Shown: piece by piece, positions 44,385 through 53,095 of the stretch | Layout of the letters: each line of letters starts with the position of its first letter | Position numbering within the stretch: the first letter of the stretch is position 1 | DNA from: Rhizocola hellebori | GTDB taxonomy: Bacteria; Actinomycetota; Actinomycetes; Mycobacteriales; Micromonosporaceae | Length of the DNA: 64,000 nt | Direction of reading: 5' to 3' | Assembly: GCF_016862955.1 (NCBI RefSeq) | Contig: NZ_BONY01000011.1 | Location: 1 to 64,000, forward strand | The notes under the pieces: generated by a model | The model's database searches: none | What the model saw: only the letters and a program-made list of their open reading frames with translations | What the model was told of the DNA's origin: nothing | Position numbers and translations under genes: made by a program

Positions 44385-45778
44385 CGGCTTTGGCCGAAAC
44401 CAGCGAGCAGGGCCCACCCGACTACGGCCAGAGCACCAAACGTGAACGCACCGGCTGGTATTTCTACGACTGGGCCAACTCCGCCTTCTCCGCCACCGTC
44501 GTGGCGGTGTTCCTGGGCCCCTACCTGACCGCGATGGCCAAGGACGCCTCCGGCTGCGTCAACGACGAGGCCACCAAGGTCGACGAGTGCCTGTCCGCGC
44601 CGATCAACGTGCTGGGCATGGATCTGAAGGCCGGCTCGTTCTACACCACCGTCCTGGCGCTGGCGGTCATCCTCAACGTGCTCACCCTGCCCATCGTCGG
44701 CGCCATCGCCGACCGCACCCCGCACAAACGGCGGATGCTGGGCGTTTTCGCCTACATCGGCGCGGGCGCCACCGCCGGCATGTTCTTCGTCAAAGACGGC
44801 AACTTCATGCTCGGCGGCGTGCTCACCGTCATCGCCACCATCGCGTTCGCCTCCAGCGTCGTGGTGTACCAGTCGTTCCTGCCCCAGCTGTGCAAGGAGG
44901 AGGACCGCGACCGGGTCTCCAGCTTCGGCTGGGCATGGGGCTACCTGGGCGGCGGCCTGCTGCTCGTGCTCAACCTGGCGGCGCTGACGCTGCTGGAGGA
45001 CACCTACGGCACCGGCTTCATGGCCCGCGCCAGCATGGCCTCGGCCGGCATCTGGTGGGGCCTGTTCACGCTGTTCCCGCTCAAGTGGCTGCGCGACCGC
45101 CCGCCGCTGGAAGGGGTGGCCCGCGGCAACGTGCTCACCGACGGGTTCAAGCAGCTCGGGCACACCGTCAAGGGCATGCGGGCCTACCCGCTGACCCTGT
45201 TCTTCCTCGGCGCGTACCTGGTCTACAACGACGGCATCCAGACCGTCATCAACGTGTCGAGCATCTACGGCACCGAAGAACTGGGCATGACCACCAACAC
45301 GCTGATCATCACCATCCTGATCATCCAGTTCCTCGCCTTCGGCGGCGCGCTGGGCATGGGCTGGCTGGCCGGGCGCATCGGCGCGAAGAAGACCGTGCTG
45401 ATCAGCCTCGTGATCTGGTGCGCGATCATCTTCGCCGCCTACAGCCTGCCGCACGGCGAGGCGGTGCCGTTCATGGCGCTGGGCGCCACCATCGGCCTGG
45501 TGCTGGGCGGCAGCCAGGCGCTGTCCAGGTCGCTTTTCAGCCAGCTCATCCCGAAGGGCAAAGAGGGCGAATACTTCGGCTTCTACGAGATCTCCGACAA
45601 GGGCACCAGCTGGATGGGCCCGCTGGCGTTCACCCTGGTCTTCGAAGCGACGCGCAACTACCGCCTCGGTGTGGGAGTCGTGCTGTTTTTCTTCGTGCTC
45701 GGGTTCCTTTTGCTGCTACTGGTACCGATGCGCCGCGCCATCATCGCAGCCGGCAACAACCCACCAGCGAAGCTGTAG
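44381..45778 (+). CDS. UMF1-family MFS transporter
   Basis: At 465 residues, about 12 helices. WYFYDWANSAFSATVVAVFL is the UMF1/Atg22-like signature; GYLGGGLLLVLNLAAL and SKGTSWMGPLAFTL-like end also fit. Relatives move amino acids or nucleosides, and B. burgdorferi-type members are uncharacterised. Pairing with a GDPD gene hints at transport of a glycerol-linked compound. GGAAGGAAAG ribosome site. Confidence 0.88.
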   Translation: MTALAETSEQGPPDYGQSTKRERTGWYFYDWANSAFSATVVAVFLGPYLTAMAKDASGCVNDEATKVDECLSAPINVLGMDLKAGSFYTTVLALAVILNVLTLPIVGAIADRTPHKRRMLGVFAYIGAGATAGMFFVKDGNFMLGGVLTVIATIAFASSVVVYQSFLPQLCKEEDRDRVSSFGWAWGYLGGGLLLVLNLAALTLLEDTYGTGFMARASMASAGIWWGLFTLFPLKWLRDRPPLEGVARGNVLTDGFKQLGHTVKGMRAYPLTLFFLGAYLVYNDGIQTVINVSSIYGTEELGMTTNTLIITILIIQFLAFGGALGMGWLAGRIGAKKTVLISLVIWCAIIFAAYSLPHGEAVPFMALGATIGLVLGGSQALSRSLFSQLIPKGKEGEYFGFYEISDKGTSWMGPLAFTLVFEATRNYRLGVGVVLFFFVLGFLLLLLVPMRRAIIAAGNNPPAKL

Positions 45779-45792
45779 TACTCTCGCGCCTC

Positions 45793-46383
45793 GTGTCTGC
45801 GCTGCGCTTTTTCTGGGGACCAATGGATTGCGGCAAGTCGACGCTGGCCCTGCAAATCGGGCATAACCATGCCCGGCAGGGCCGGCGGGGGCTGGTGCTG
45901 ACCCGGCTGGACCGTTCTCTGCAACCACAGATCACCACCCGGATAGGGCTCTCCGCCGCCGCGATCGAGGTCGAACCCGACCTCGATCTGGTGCAGCTGG
46001 TCGGCGCGCAACCCGAACGGGTGGACTACCTGATCTGCGACGAGGCGTGCTTTTTCACCGTCGAGCAGATCGAACAGCTCGCCGAGCTGGCCGACGAACA
46101 CGACGTCGACGTCTACGCCTTCGGTCTGGCAAGCGACTTCCGGTCCCGCCTTTTCCCTGCGGCACAACGGCTTTTCGAGCTCGCCGACGAGGTGAACCGG
46201 CTGCAGGTACAGGTGCTGTGCTGGTGCGGCGCGCCGGGCCGGCTCAATGCCCGCATCGTCGACGGCCAGGTCGCCCGGGAGGGCGAGCAGATTGTCATCG
46301 GCGATACGGCCGCCGATGACGAGCAGGTGCGATATCAGGTCCTGTGCCGTCAGCACTATCGGCGGGGCGAGCTGGGCGGTTAG
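45793..46383 (+). CDS. tdk: Thymidine kinase (type II)
   Basis: At 196 residues. P-loop RFFWGPMDCGKSTLAL; Walker B LICDEACFF; lasso and zinc region with LCWCGAPGRLNARI and a final VLCRQHYRRG. It phosphorylates deoxythymidine in the salvage pathway. GTG start 12 bases after the transporter stop. Confidence 0.93.
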   Translation: MSALRFFWGPMDCGKSTLALQIGHNHARQGRRGLVLTRLDRSLQPQITTRIGLSAAAIEVEPDLDLVQLVGAQPERVDYLICDEACFFTVEQIEQLAELADEHDVDVYAFGLASDFRSRLFPAAQRLFELADEVNRLQVQVLCWCGAPGRLNARIVDGQVAREGEQIVIGDTAADDEQVRYQVLCRQHYRRGELGG

Positions 46384-46393
46384 GGTCGAGTCC

Positions 46394-47176
46394 ATGGCTG
46401 GACCGACCAGGGACATCTTTGGCGCGGCGATGGCCGCCTGGCGGCAGTGGCAGGACGCCCCGTGGGGGCGCTTGCGGTACACCCTCGCCGAACACAACCT
46501 GCGCCGTCACCTCGACGGGCGCCCCCTCAAGGTGCTCGACGTGGCCGGCGGCAACGGCGTCGAAGCGGCCCGCATGGCCGCCGCCGGCCACGACGTGACC
46601 GTCGTGGACTATTCCACCGAAATGCTCGCCTCGGCCAGGGCGCTGGCCGTGAGCACCGGAGTCGCCCACCGGGTCACCTGCATCGAATCGGATGCGGCGA
46701 AGCTTTCCGACGTGGTGGAGGAGGGCGCCTACGACCTGGTGCTCTGCCACAACCTGCTGCAGTTCGTGCCCGACATCGAGTCGATTCTGGTGACCGTGCT
46801 GCAGCCGCTCAAGCCGGGCGGGCTGCTCAGCGTGCTGGCCGCCAACGCCCACTCCGAGCCGATCCGCATGGCCGTGCGCGATCTGGACCTGACCGCGGCG
46901 CTGGAGGCGCTCGACGCCACCCGCCACTACACCAAGACCTTCGGCACCCCGGTCTACCCCCGCACCGCCGAAGAGGTGACCGCGGTGTTGCGGGGCTTGG
47001 GCTGCGGCCTGCTCGGCCACTACGGCATCCGCTCCATCTGCGACTACATCCCCGACGACCAGCGCAAATACGACGCCACCTTCTTCGCCGAGCTGGAGCG
47101 CCTGGAAATCGCGCTCTCCGACCGGATGCCCTACGTGTCGACCGCGCGCCTGTTCCACCTCATAGCGTCGCGCTGA
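46394..47176 (+). CDS. SAM-dependent methyltransferase, SmtA/CmoM-like
   Basis: At 260 residues. Motif I LKVLDVAGGNGVEAARMA; DVTVVDYSTEMLASARAL; LVLCHNLLQFVPD; then LRGLGCGLLGHYGIRSICDY. The order and spacing resemble CmoM (tRNA cmo5U methyl ester-forming) and SmtA. Start ATG 46394. Its 3' end overlaps the next convergent gene by 17 bases. Confidence 0.85.
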   Translation: MAGPTRDIFGAAMAAWRQWQDAPWGRLRYTLAEHNLRRHLDGRPLKVLDVAGGNGVEAARMAAAGHDVTVVDYSTEMLASARALAVSTGVAHRVTCIESDAAKLSDVVEEGAYDLVLCHNLLQFVPDIESILVTVLQPLKPGGLLSVLAANAHSEPIRMAVRDLDLTAALEALDATRHYTKTFGTPVYPRTAEEVTAVLRGLGCGLLGHYGIRSICDYIPDDQRKYDATFFAELERLEIALSDRMPYVSTARLFHLIASR

Positions 47177-47660
47177 GATAGGCCAGCACCAGCAACGCGC
47201 GTTCGGCGTTGCGCTTCTGCCGCCAGCGCTGCCCGGCGACGATGGCGTCGTGCAAGCCCTGGATCTGCTGCGGAGGCAGCGGGCGGCCGGCGGCGGTCAG
47301 CAGCGGCACCGTCATGCGCCGTTTCGCGATCGGGTCATGCGCCTTGAAAGTGGTCAGCCGGGTGCCGCCGGCCACATAGCCGGGCTCCACATTGGCGTGT
47401 GACAGGTCGATTCGCTTGGCGCGCAACGCCCGCTGTTTGTAGATGACGGTGCCTTCCAGCCACCACCGGTGCCGGGCCACCCGCAGCGCGGCCACCCCCA
47501 CCGGCGCGAGCACCAGCAGGAAAAGCCACCGCAGCGGGCTGTGCACGGTGGCCCAGCCGAGCAGGGCCGCCGTCGCCAGGGCCAGCAGGCCAAGGCCCGC
47601 GCTCACCTTGACCCCCGGTTTGACGCTGATGGAAAGCGGGGTCTGGGGTCTAGGGGCCAC
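47160..47660 (-). CDS. Two-helix membrane protein with a PH-like cytosolic part
   Basis: At 166 residues: two adjacent helices (VSAGLGLLALATAALLGWAT, LRWLFLLVLAPVGVAALRVA), then RWWLEGTVIYKQRALRAKRI, which resembles the bacterial PH-like YdbS/YvbH fold. Function unknown. Confidence 0.7.
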   Translation of the reverse strand: MAPRPQTPLSISVKPGVKVSAGLGLLALATAALLGWATVHSPLRWLFLLVLAPVGVAALRVARHRWWLEGTVIYKQRALRAKRIDLSHANVEPGYVAGGTRLTTFKAHDPIAKRRMTVPLLTAAGRPLPPQQIQGLHDAIVAGQRWRQKRNAERALLVLAYLSATL

Positions 47661-47680
47661 GGCCAGGCAACGTAACCCGG

Positions 47681-48820
47681 CTAACGCTCCGCCATGACCT
47701 GCTCTGTCGGTAATGCGACAGTTGCCGGTTCCTGGGCCGGCACGGTGAACCGGGCGCTGAGCTGGGTCAGCGTGGCGGCCAACTGTCCAACCTGGCCGGT
47801 CAGCTCATCGACCCGGGCACGCAGCGCGGCGGCCTCCTGCCGCGCCGAGGTGGTCTCGGCGCGCAAGGCCGCGGCCTCGCCGCGCAGCGCCGCCGCTTCG
47901 CTTGCCGCGCCGGCGCGCTGCGCCTCGACGCGGGCCAGGTCGCTGTCGCGCTGGGCGTTGAGGCGGGCCAGATCATTGTCGTGCTGCGTGTTGACCCTGG
48001 CCAGCTCGGTGTCGCGTTGTGCCAACTCGTTTTCGCGGGCGCTGACGGTGGCCTGGGCCTGGCGCAGCTGCTCGGTCACGGTGGCGTGCTCGGTGCGTAC
48101 CACGGAAAGTGCTTCTTCTGATTTGGACAATGCGCTGCGGATCGCCTCTACGTCACGGGCCGCCTGTTCGGCCGAGGCGCGGGAAGCGTCACGGTCGCGG
48201 TGGGCCTCGACCCGCAGCGCCTCGGCCGCTGCCGCGTCCCGCTTCGCGCTGTCACGCTCGGCGATGGCCGCCTGCTTACCCTCGTGCGCCTGCGCCGCCT
48301 CATCCTGCGACCGCTGCGCACGGGCGTCAGCGTCGGCCACCGCCGCATCGGCCGCGGCCTGCACCGCCAGCGCGTGGGCGCGTGAGGTCTCGGCGGCTTC
48401 GGCGGCCGACCGGGCCAGCCGCGTTGCCCGCTCGGCATCCTCGTGGGCCTGATCGCGTTCGGCCAGGAAGCGCGTCACTTCGGCATCGCGTTCGGTCTGC
48501 ACGGCGGCCACCTGCGCCGCCGCCTCGGCCCGCACCTCGGCGAGCTGGCGTTCCACACCCACCGGGGACAGCTCGGCGGCCAGCGCGTCGGTCAGCGTCT
48601 CGGCGACCTGCTCCAGCCGCTCCACGACCTCATAGGCCTTGGCCACCTGCCCGGCCAGGCCGGGGGAGTTGCGGTGGCGCATCCGCGAGTTACGGGCCGC
48701 GGTCTGGCACGCGCCGTCGTTGTCGCGGCAGTAGCGAAACGGTCGCCCGGCCGCGGCGCGCTGCGGCACCGGCTTGCCGCAATGGGCGCAGGGCCGGGTG
48801 GCATCGTCGTCAGTGGACAC
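47681..48820 (-). CDS. Long coiled-coil protein with N-terminal zinc-ribbon-like motif
   Basis: At 379 residues. N-terminus has CAHCGKPV and YCRDNDGACQ, a possible four-cysteine metal site; then about 280 residues of Ala/Glu/Arg-rich heptads (AEVRAEAAAQVAAVQTERDA, RAETTSARQEAAALRARVDE). The layout resembles KfrA-like or plasmid-partition-type coiled coils, but there is no clear HTH. Chromosomal or cytoskeletal scaffolding is a guess. Confidence 0.75.
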   Translation of the reverse strand: MSTDDDATRPCAHCGKPVPQRAAAGRPFRYCRDNDGACQTAARNSRMRHRNSPGLAGQVAKAYEVVERLEQVAETLTDALAAELSPVGVERQLAEVRAEAAAQVAAVQTERDAEVTRFLAERDQAHEDAERATRLARSAAEAAETSRAHALAVQAAADAAVADADARAQRSQDEAAQAHEGKQAAIAERDSAKRDAAAAEALRVEAHRDRDASRASAEQAARDVEAIRSALSKSEEALSVVRTEHATVTEQLRQAQATVSARENELAQRDTELARVNTQHDNDLARLNAQRDSDLARVEAQRAGAASEAAALRGEAAALRAETTSARQEAAALRARVDELTGQVGQLAATLTQLSARFTVPAQEPATVALPTEQVMAER

Positions 48821-48829
48821 CTGAGCAGC

Positions 48830-49693
48830 TTATATCCACTGGAACACCTGACCGTGCGGGCCGGTGAACGCGACCGGCGTGCCGTCGAGGGCAAGCACGT
48901 TGAGACCGGGCGGGGCCACCACGTCGTTGATCACCCCGGGCGCCTCGTTGGACACCCAATGTCCATGCAGCGCATGCATTTTGGCGGCGAAGGCGACCCG
49001 CTGCGCGGGCTGCACATAGGCCAGCACCGCGGTGTGGAAGACCACCAGCGTCGCGTCCTTGGGCGCCTGCTCGACGAGCGGATCCAGGTCGTGGTTCAGG
49101 TCGCCCTGTACCAGCAGCGGCGGATTGCGGCGAGCGATCTCCACGGCCTGGCGCAGCCGCTGCAACCGGTGCGGCTGCGAGGGCCACACCAGGCACTCCA
49201 GCCAGCGCACATCGTCCGGGTTGGCGACCGACAGCGGGTTGAGGTCGATCCCGGCGCGCCACACCACCTCGACGTTCGGGTCGTCCGGGTACAGGCACAG
49301 ACCGGCCGAGGCGCCGACTTCCAGCAGCGCCAACGGTTGCGGCAGCGTGGCCAGCACCGGCTGGATGGTGTCCATGCGGGCGGCCTCGTTGGTCTGGGTG
49401 CGCCGCTGCGCCATCGTCGTGGCGACCTGCTCCCAGTTTTCCAGCACCCAGGCCCGAAACCGCGGATAGCTGTCCATCGGGCCGCCGTGCCAGCGCGCCG
49501 AGGCCAGCAGCAGATTGGGCTGACGCTTGGGCAGCGGAAGCGTGCCGATGCGGGCCAGCAACTCCGGGTCGCCGGCCACACCCAGGCACAGCGTTTCGTA
49601 GATGGCGCAATGACCGGCCGCTTCCCGCGTCGCGAATGTCCGGTAGGTGATTGCCAGGTCGACGCCGTCTTGCGGAAGTCCGTTCATCCCCAT
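48830..49693 (-). CDS. DUF2332 family protein
   Basis: At 287 residues, with YRTFATREAAGHCAIYETLC, NEAARMDTIQPVLATL, LLEVGASAGLCLYPD and DWVSNEAP-like (HWVSNEAPGVI), which I recognise as DUF2332. The GASAG segment looks like a methyltransferase motif I. It is somewhat shorter than many members (over 320). No function known. Confidence 0.85.
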   Translation of the reverse strand: MGMNGLPQDGVDLAITYRTFATREAAGHCAIYETLCLGVAGDPELLARIGTLPLPKRQPNLLLASARWHGGPMDSYPRFRAWVLENWEQVATTMAQRRTQTNEAARMDTIQPVLATLPQPLALLEVGASAGLCLYPDDPNVEVVWRAGIDLNPLSVANPDDVRWLECLVWPSQPHRLQRLRQAVEIARRNPPLLVQGDLNHDLDPLVEQAPKDATLVVFHTAVLAYVQPAQRVAFAAKMHALHGHWVSNEAPGVINDVVAPPGLNVLALDGTPVAFTGPHGQVFQWI

Positions 49694-49713
49694 GGACGAA
49701 CGCTAGCCCTCGA

Positions 49714-50373
49714 TCATGTTCCGGCGACAGCTCCTGCGGTGGACGCCACAATCCCGCCCGACACCGCGGCGAGCATGGCCACGTTCTCCGCCTCGACGAC
49801 CTTGCGCACCGCCTGCCCGCACCAGTCGCCCTGGGTCAGCTCGTTGAGCCGGTGCCTGACCAGGGTGGCGTCGAGGGTGGGGAACAGGTGCCGGTCCAGC
49901 CCGCAGCCGTGGGCCAACGCGAGCAGGCCCAGCGAACGCCGGTCGGGCTCGGCCTGCCCGGTGACCACGTCGCGCAGATGGTCGACCAGCGCCCGTTCCT
50001 CTGTCGGGTCGACCTCCGGATAGGCGCGCACCGGGAACATGCCCAGGATCCGATGCTCGCGCCGCTCCAGCATCCCGGCGTCGATCAGGCGGTCGAGCAG
50101 CCGCTCGCGGCGATGCGGATCGGCAAGGTGGTAAACCCACCAGTCAGGGGTGTGCGGCTTGTGCGCCCTGATCTTGGCCAACACCGGATCGGTGTCGGCG
50201 CGGTCGACCGCGGCCAGCCGACCGTGATCGAGAGTCAGTTTGCCTTGATAGTGCAGGTCGAGCAGCTGCGCCGCTGCCAGGCCGTGATCAAGGTTGCTCA
50301 TCGGGATCGCTGGTTTCCCGGTGACATCGTCGTAGCTCAGCAACAGCAGCTGTTCGGCCAGGCTTAGCTCCAC
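49714..50373 (-). CDS. GPP34 (GOLPH3-like) family protein
   Basis: At 219 residues with SLAEQLLLLSYDDVTGKP, the GPP34 hallmark, HYQGKLTLDHGRLAAVDRA, ERREHRILGMFPVRAYP and the late VVEAENVAMLAAVSGG. Actinobacteria often have several GPP34 proteins; their role is not known although eukaryotic GOLPH3 binds PI4P. No neighbour suggests a partner. Confidence 0.9.
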   Translation of the reverse strand: MELSLAEQLLLLSYDDVTGKPAIPMSNLDHGLAAAQLLDLHYQGKLTLDHGRLAAVDRADTDPVLAKIRAHKPHTPDWWVYHLADPHRRERLLDRLIDAGMLERREHRILGMFPVRAYPEVDPTEERALVDHLRDVVTGQAEPDRRSLGLLALAHGCGLDRHLFPTLDATLVRHRLNELTQGDWCGQAVRKVVEAENVAMLAAVSGGIVASTAGAVAGT

Positions 50374-50447
50374 GAATCCAGTTTAGGGCAATTGTGAGGT
50401 TCGCGGTGGTACACCGTCAGGCGCACCGATGTGGCAGGCTCGCAAGG

Positions 50448-50903
50448 GTGGGCGAGCATCACTACAGCGTCGAGGTCGTGTGGACGGGCAACCAGGGCAC
50501 CGGCACGGCCACCTACCGCGGCTACTCCCGAAATCATGAGATCAGCGCGCCGGGCCGGCCCGACATCGCCGGATCCTCCGACCCCCAGTTCCGCGGCGAT
50601 CCGCAGCGCTGGAACCCCGAACAGCTGCTCGTGGCCGCGCTTTCCCAGTGCCATATGTTGTGGTACCTGCACCTGTGCGCCGACGCCGGGGTGGTCGTCA
50701 CCGACTACCACGACCTGCCGCAAGGAACCATGACCGACGAGAAGTTCACCTCGGTGGTGTTGCGCCCACGGGTCACCGTGGCCGACGCCTCGATGGTGGC
50801 CAAGGCCGAGCAGCTGCACCACCCGGCGCACGAGAAGTGCTACATCGCTAACTCGGTGAACTTCCCGGTCACCCACGAGCCGAAGGTGCAGACGGGGCCG
50901 TGA
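50448..50903 (+). CDS. OsmC/Ohr-family peroxiredoxin
   Basis: At 151 residues; the two redox cysteines are in LSQCHMLWYLHL and HEKCYIANSV. EHHYSVEVVWTGNQGTGT is the typical start. It reduces organic hydroperoxides. GTG 50448 preferred. Its stop overlaps the metallophosphoesterase start (GTGA). Confidence 0.9.
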   Translation: MGEHHYSVEVVWTGNQGTGTATYRGYSRNHEISAPGRPDIAGSSDPQFRGDPQRWNPEQLLVAALSQCHMLWYLHLCADAGVVVTDYHDLPQGTMTDEKFTSVVLRPRVTVADASMVAKAEQLHHPAHEKCYIANSVNFPVTHEPKVQTGP

Positions 50904-51637
50904 TCGTCCTGGCCCATCTGAGCGACACCCATTTCGACGGCGGCCAGCGCAGCGCCGCCCGGGCCGGCCAGGTGATGGACTACCTGCACGCGCTGCCCGG
51001 CCACCTCGACGCCATCATCGTCACCGGCGACATCACCGACCACGGCCTGCCCGAAGAACACGAGCAGGCCGAAAAGGTGCTGCGTTCCTCGCTGCCCGTC
51101 CACACCTGCCCGGGCAACCACGACGGCTACACCCCCTACGCCGGGCCGCTCAACAGCGAGCACGACCTGGGCGAGGCGACGCTGATCCTCTGCGACTCGG
51201 TGATCATGGGACGTGACGACGGCGAGTTCAGCGACGAAACCCTTGACTGGCTGGCCGCCACCCTGGCCGCGGCGGCGGAGGAAAAGCCTGTCCTGATTGG
51301 CTTTCACCACCCGCCGGTGGACGTGCACCACGGCCTGCTCGACACGATCAACCTCGGCCGCCGCTCGCAGGAACGCCTCGCCGCACTGATGGCCGAACAC
51401 CCGAAAGTCGTCGCCCTGCTCTGCGGCCACGTCCACAGCGCGGCCGCGGCCACCTTTGCTGGGCGCCCAGTGCTCATGGCGCCCGGAGTGACGTCCACCC
51501 TCAACCTGCCCTGGGAAGTCAGCGGCGAGCTGACATGGAAGAACACCGTCGACTACGGGCCGCCCCCGGCGCTGGCCTTCCACGTCATCGCCGACAACGG
51601 CCGGGTCACCACCCACTTCCGCTGGCTGCCCGCCTGA
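50900..51637 (+). CDS. Calcineurin-like metallophosphoesterase (cyclic nucleotide phosphodiesterase type)
   Basis: At 245 residues with a full metal set: LSDTHFDGG, VTGDITDHG, CPGNHDGYT, FHHPPVDVHHG and CGHVHSAAA. Resembles CpdA/Rv0805-like class III phosphodiesterases, which hydrolyse 3',5'- and 2',3'-cyclic nucleotides. No signal peptide. Coupled to osmC. Confidence 0.9.
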   Translation: MIVLAHLSDTHFDGGQRSAARAGQVMDYLHALPGHLDAIIVTGDITDHGLPEEHEQAEKVLRSSLPVHTCPGNHDGYTPYAGPLNSEHDLGEATLILCDSVIMGRDDGEFSDETLDWLAATLAAAAEEKPVLIGFHHPPVDVHHGLLDTINLGRRSQERLAALMAEHPKVVALLCGHVHSAAAATFAGRPVLMAPGVTSTLNLPWEVSGELTWKNTVDYGPPPALAFHVIADNGRVTTHFRWLPA

Positions 51638-51714
51638 TCCGGCCGATCCGTAAGACGCAAACTTCTCACCATTGGGATGACCTTCGCCCGCTGGCACAGC
51701 TCGTTGGTGTAAAC

Positions 51715-51747
51715 GAAACAGCCCGGCCCGCACCGCCGGGCTGTTTC
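51715..51747. terminator. Strong intrinsic terminator after the metallophosphoesterase
   Basis: GAAACAGCCCGG (51715-51726) pairs with CCGGGCTGTTTC (51736-51747), 12 bp with a 9-base loop; A and T tracts lie on each side of the GC core, so it can act in both directions. The 77 bases between the stop and the stem hold nothing I can identify. Confidence 0.85.
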
Positions 51748-51757
51748 CTTGCCAGCT

Positions 51758-51804
51758 TTGCTCCTGCTAAAGCAAGTCGCGGGCAGCTCCGGCCAAGGCG
51801 GCGC
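51758..51804. repeat. Structured intergenic element, copy 2
   Basis: TTGC (51758) and GCAA (51772) flank TCCTGCTAAA; two bases later is CGCGGGCAG, beginning a stem GCAGC-t-CCG / CGG-c-GCTGC. Spacing and core (GCTAAAGCAA, then CGCGGGCAG) match the element at 10741. It lies between a terminator and the ArsR-type gene. Confidence 0.55.
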
Positions 51805-51828
51805 TGCGGTGGTTCGCGGGGTCGGTAA

Positions 51829-51849
51829 TTGACAGGAAAAACTGTCTAA
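51829..51849 (+). promoter_or_regulatory. Operator-like dyad GACAG-N6-CTGTC before the ArsR-type gene
   Basis: TTGACAG at 51829 and CTGTCTAA at 51842 frame GAAAAA, ending 15 bases before GTG 51865. Fits autoregulation of the helix-turn-helix gene. A -35 TTGACA overlaps it, though no well-spaced -10 was seen. Confidence 0.4.
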
Positions 51850-51864
51850 TGGAAAGCTGGTGGG

Positions 51865-52434
51865 GTGGCGGCGAGTATGGCGTTGGTGGAGGGGGCTGAC
51901 CGGGTGCGGTTGGCGCTCTCGCCGTTGCGCAGGCGGCTGCTTGAGCGGTTGCGCCAGCCTGCGTCGGCGGCGCAATTGGCCGGGGAGCTGGACATGCCTC
52001 GGCAGCGGGTCGGCTATCACCTGCGGCTGCTGGAGCAGGCCGGGCTCATCGAGCTGGTGCAGGAGCGGCAGCGCCGCGGCTGTGTCGAGCGCATCATGCG
52101 CACCACGGCCGGGTCGTTCCTGGTCGACCCGGGGGTGATGAATGACCTTCACCGGGGCGACCAGTTCGCCGCCGAGCAGCTGGTGGCGCTGGCCGCCGAC
52201 ACCGTGCGGCAGGTGGCCCGCATGCGCGCCAAAGCCGACGAGCAGGGCAGCCGGTTGCTGACCTTCACCCTGGAGGCGCAGGTGCGCCTCGGCAAACCCG
52301 CCGACCTGCACGCGTTCAGCGACGCGCTCGCCCAGGCGGTGGCCACCGTGGTGGCGCAATTCGACGAGCCGCAGGGGCGGGAGTTCCGTCTCGTGGTGGG
52401 CGGACATCCGCAGATAGGAGCAGGAAAGCAATGA
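51865..52434 (+). CDS. ArsR-like winged-helix regulator
   Basis: At 189 residues: winged helix in the first about 85 (LSPLRRRLLERLRQPASAAQ, GELDMPRQRVGYHLRLLEQA, GLIELVQERQRRGCVE), then a helical C-terminal part. No metal cysteines. It is coupled by ATGA to an SRPBCC gene, a common ArsR-AHSA1 pairing in which the second protein may bind a ligand. Confidence 0.9.
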   Translation: MAASMALVEGADRVRLALSPLRRRLLERLRQPASAAQLAGELDMPRQRVGYHLRLLEQAGLIELVQERQRRGCVERIMRTTAGSFLVDPGVMNDLHRGDQFAAEQLVALAADTVRQVARMRAKADEQGSRLLTFTLEAQVRLGKPADLHAFSDALAQAVATVVAQFDEPQGREFRLVVGGHPQIGAGKQ

Positions 52435-53093
52435 CCGGTTTCGAATACGAGGTCTTCATCGACGCGTCACCCGAACAGGTGTGGGCGGCGTTGCGCGACC
52501 GAGACCAGCTCAGGCGCTGGCACGGCTGGCACACCGAAGGCCTCGACGAGGAGATCGAGCTCATTTACTTCACCCGGGCCACCGAGTCGGGGCATCTGCT
52601 GACTTTGGGCGACGGGACCACCTTCACCGTCATCGCCAAGGACGGCCGCGCTCTGCTGCGCATGGTCCGCGCGCCCAAGGGCGGCAACCCGGAATGGGAC
52701 GCCTACTACGAGGACATCAACGAGGGCTGGACCACATTCATGCAGCAGCTGCGTTTCGCGCTGGAGCGCCACGACGGCGTCGACCGGCTCACGCACTACT
52801 TCAACCACGAAGGCTCCACCGAACGGGTCGGCGAGATCCTCGAGCTGGTCAAGGACAGCCCGGTCGGCGCCGGCTACGACGTGACCCCGGCCAACGGGGA
52901 GCGGCTGACCGGGCAGGTGTGGTTCCGCTCGCCCAACCAGGTGGGCCTGACCGTGCAGGGCTGGGGCGACGGCCTGCTGGTGGCCGGGCAGGTGCCCGTC
53001 TCCGAGCAGCACCCCACCGGCGGCGAGATGATGGTGCTGACCTTCTTCGACGAGCACGCCTTCGCCGACGCCGAGAAGCGCTGGCAGTTCTAG
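52431..53093 (+). CDS. SRPBCC (AHSA1-like) domain protein
   Basis: At 220 residues, beginning FEYEVFIDASPEQVWAALRD, the typical START/SRPBCC entry, then LLTLGDGTTFTVIAKDGRAL and EGWTTFMQQLRFALERH. Likely binds a hydrophobic ligand. Partner of the ArsR-like regulator. Ends two bases before the convergent lactonase-like gene. Confidence 0.87.
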   Translation: MTGFEYEVFIDASPEQVWAALRDRDQLRRWHGWHTEGLDEEIELIYFTRATESGHLLTLGDGTTFTVIAKDGRALLRMVRAPKGGNPEWDAYYEDINEGWTTFMQQLRFALERHDGVDRLTHYFNHEGSTERVGEILELVKDSPVGAGYDVTPANGERLTGQVWFRSPNQVGLTVQGWGDGLLVAGQVPVSEQHPTGGEMMVLTFFDEHAFADAEKRWQF

Positions 53094-53095
53094 CT

